From Trichobilharzia regenti (lineage: Eukaryota; Platyhelminthes; Trematoda; Strigeidida; Schistosomatidae), in contig OX235263.1 of the NCBI GenBank assembly GCA_944472135.2, positions 29,255,379 to 29,319,378 of the forward strand: a stretch of 64,000 bases of DNA, read 5' to 3'. Within the stretch, counting starts at the first letter, position 1, and each line of letters begins with the position of its first letter. Shown here piece by piece: positions 63,200-64,000 of this stretch. Under the pieces are notes generated by a model. That model ran no database searches and was not told the origin of the DNA. It saw nothing but the letters and a program-made list of their open reading frames with translations. Both the position numbers and the translations under genes were made by a program.

Positions 63200-64000
63200 G
63201 ATTAATCAGTTACTTTTAACCAAATTTCAAAATTCGTATGTCCAGAAACAGTGTGCACTCTGTTTTTTAACCAGGTTTTTTGTTTTATTACAAAGACTCA
63301 TTTCCTCTCCTAATTCTAACTTGGATGGCATTGGAAAGTTTTTCCCAAGATTGTCTGAGATAATTTCATGTTTGTAGATGAACAGTCGTGTATGAGTTTT
63401 TCAACTTTCTGTATCACTCCGCTGTTCAAAGATTTTTTCAAACACGACAGGTGTTTGTGCTTTCGAGTGCCAAATTATCACACACACACTATGTAGTTAG
63501 CTGATATCTTCCTACGCCTTAATAATTTTATAGAAAAAAAAGTAATGTGATAGCTACTCGTACTTAGATTGTGTAGTTAATTTAACATCTTGGCGCTGAA
63601 ATGCAACTCTAAAAAATGGATCAGCAAAATGCATAACAGCAAATTATCCAAATTATATTCTAGCATTTAGGAATTGATGAGAAATGTCCACCAGTTTAAC
63701 TTTAAACCAGTCCAGAATATCTTTACTAGAAGGAGTTAAATCAGAAATTTATCATAAAGGTTTTCATTCTGTGACTGGACTTCCATTTTGTTAATTTTCA
63801 CGGGAATAGTTTTGTACTTCAATCCATAAGATAATGCTTCCAACTGTAGTTGGGATATAGTGCATGTAGATAAATTAATTATATGTTTGTGGATATCTTG
63901 AGGAAATTTCAAAATATGATTCGAGTCTTTCAAAGATTTTGTTAATTTTTGTTCGGTGGAACTTATGGTCTTTTTTACCATATCATTGCAAAATACTGTG
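63200..64000 (-). mobile_element. Penelope-like element, N-terminal region (continues past window)
   Basis: Minus strand; decayed frames from 63,736 outward to the window end. It is joined to the CR1 end at about 63,190. If the element continues to the right, its 5' part lies outside. Confidence 0.45.
63736..63981 (-). pseudogene. PLE N-terminal segment, likely
   Basis: An 81-codon frame whose middle, HIINLSTCTISQLQLEALSY and GLKYKTIPVKINKMEV, is similar in style to the NLS...LT..Q...L..GL.F.P segment that precedes the PLE reverse transcriptase. This is a weak, family-knowledge-based call. A following piece (about 63,640-63,720) would fit the helical region after it. Confidence 0.4.

Noticed and set aside
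1..64000. CRISPR arrays, operons or bacterial promoters
   Set aside because: The window is clearly eukaryotic repeat DNA. No regularly spaced direct repeats with unique spacers were seen, and bacterial-type signals would have no meaning here.

Overview
This 64 kb window looks like repeat-rich, AT-rich DNA from a flatworm, most likely a schistosome or a close trematode relative. The main reason is the presence of short retroposons with a tRNA-like head followed by a hammerhead ribozyme, an arrangement known from the schistosome Sm-alpha family, next to Penelope-like elements (PLEs), CR1-type and RTE-type non-LTR retrotransposons. I found no convincing host protein gene, rRNA or functional tRNA gene. 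Nearly every open frame I can explain is a decayed retroelement piece or a chance reading of a short retroposon. Species and chromosome are not determinable by eye.

Layout. 1-10 kb: fragments of RTE elements (mostly minus strand), a CR1 3' end (3.1-4.0 kb) joined to a PLE (4.0-4.9 kb), and a second RTE lineage (9.1-10.1 kb). 10.7-12.7 kb: a decayed hammerhead foldback, then a PLE 3' part invaded by another foldback. 13.3-15.5 kb: an RTE copy split by an insertion. 16-19.8 kb: a cluster of four kinds of tRNA-headed retroposon, including the best Sm-alpha-like hammerhead pair (18.1-18.8 kb). 20.4-25.9 kb: two PLE copies of one family, two almost identical RTE 3' ends and a second-lineage RTE. 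26.9-30.8 kb: a PLE with a YVDD reverse-transcriptase motif, a mini-foldback, and a PLE 3' part split by a large foldback with two intact hammerheads. 33.8-43.4 kb: PLEs with inverted terminal repeats, a mirrored PLE, an RTE piece, the most complete PLE reading frame (39.6-40.9 kb) and a further foldback. 43-49 kb: mostly unrecognised AT-rich DNA with a solo PLE terminal unit. 49.8-53 kb: the longest RTE copy, endonuclease plus reverse transcriptase. 53-64 kb: RTE ends, a PLE with 371-bp inverted arms, more hammerhead retroposons, and a CR1 3' end beside a PLE N-terminal piece.

How the parts relate. Three mobilisation systems can be read from shared ends. RTE elements end in (ATT/AAT)n and lend their tail to one SINE family. 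A CR1-type element lends its tail to a second SINE family. The hammerhead-bearing retroposons share no LINE tail that I could recognise. They sit in the genome as inverted duplications inside a single 11-16 bp target-site duplication, the same architecture as the PLEs here. Two PLE copies at 12 kb and 29-30 kb give reciprocal empty sites showing that each foldback entered as one event. My main inference is that these ribozyme retroposons depend on the PLE machinery.
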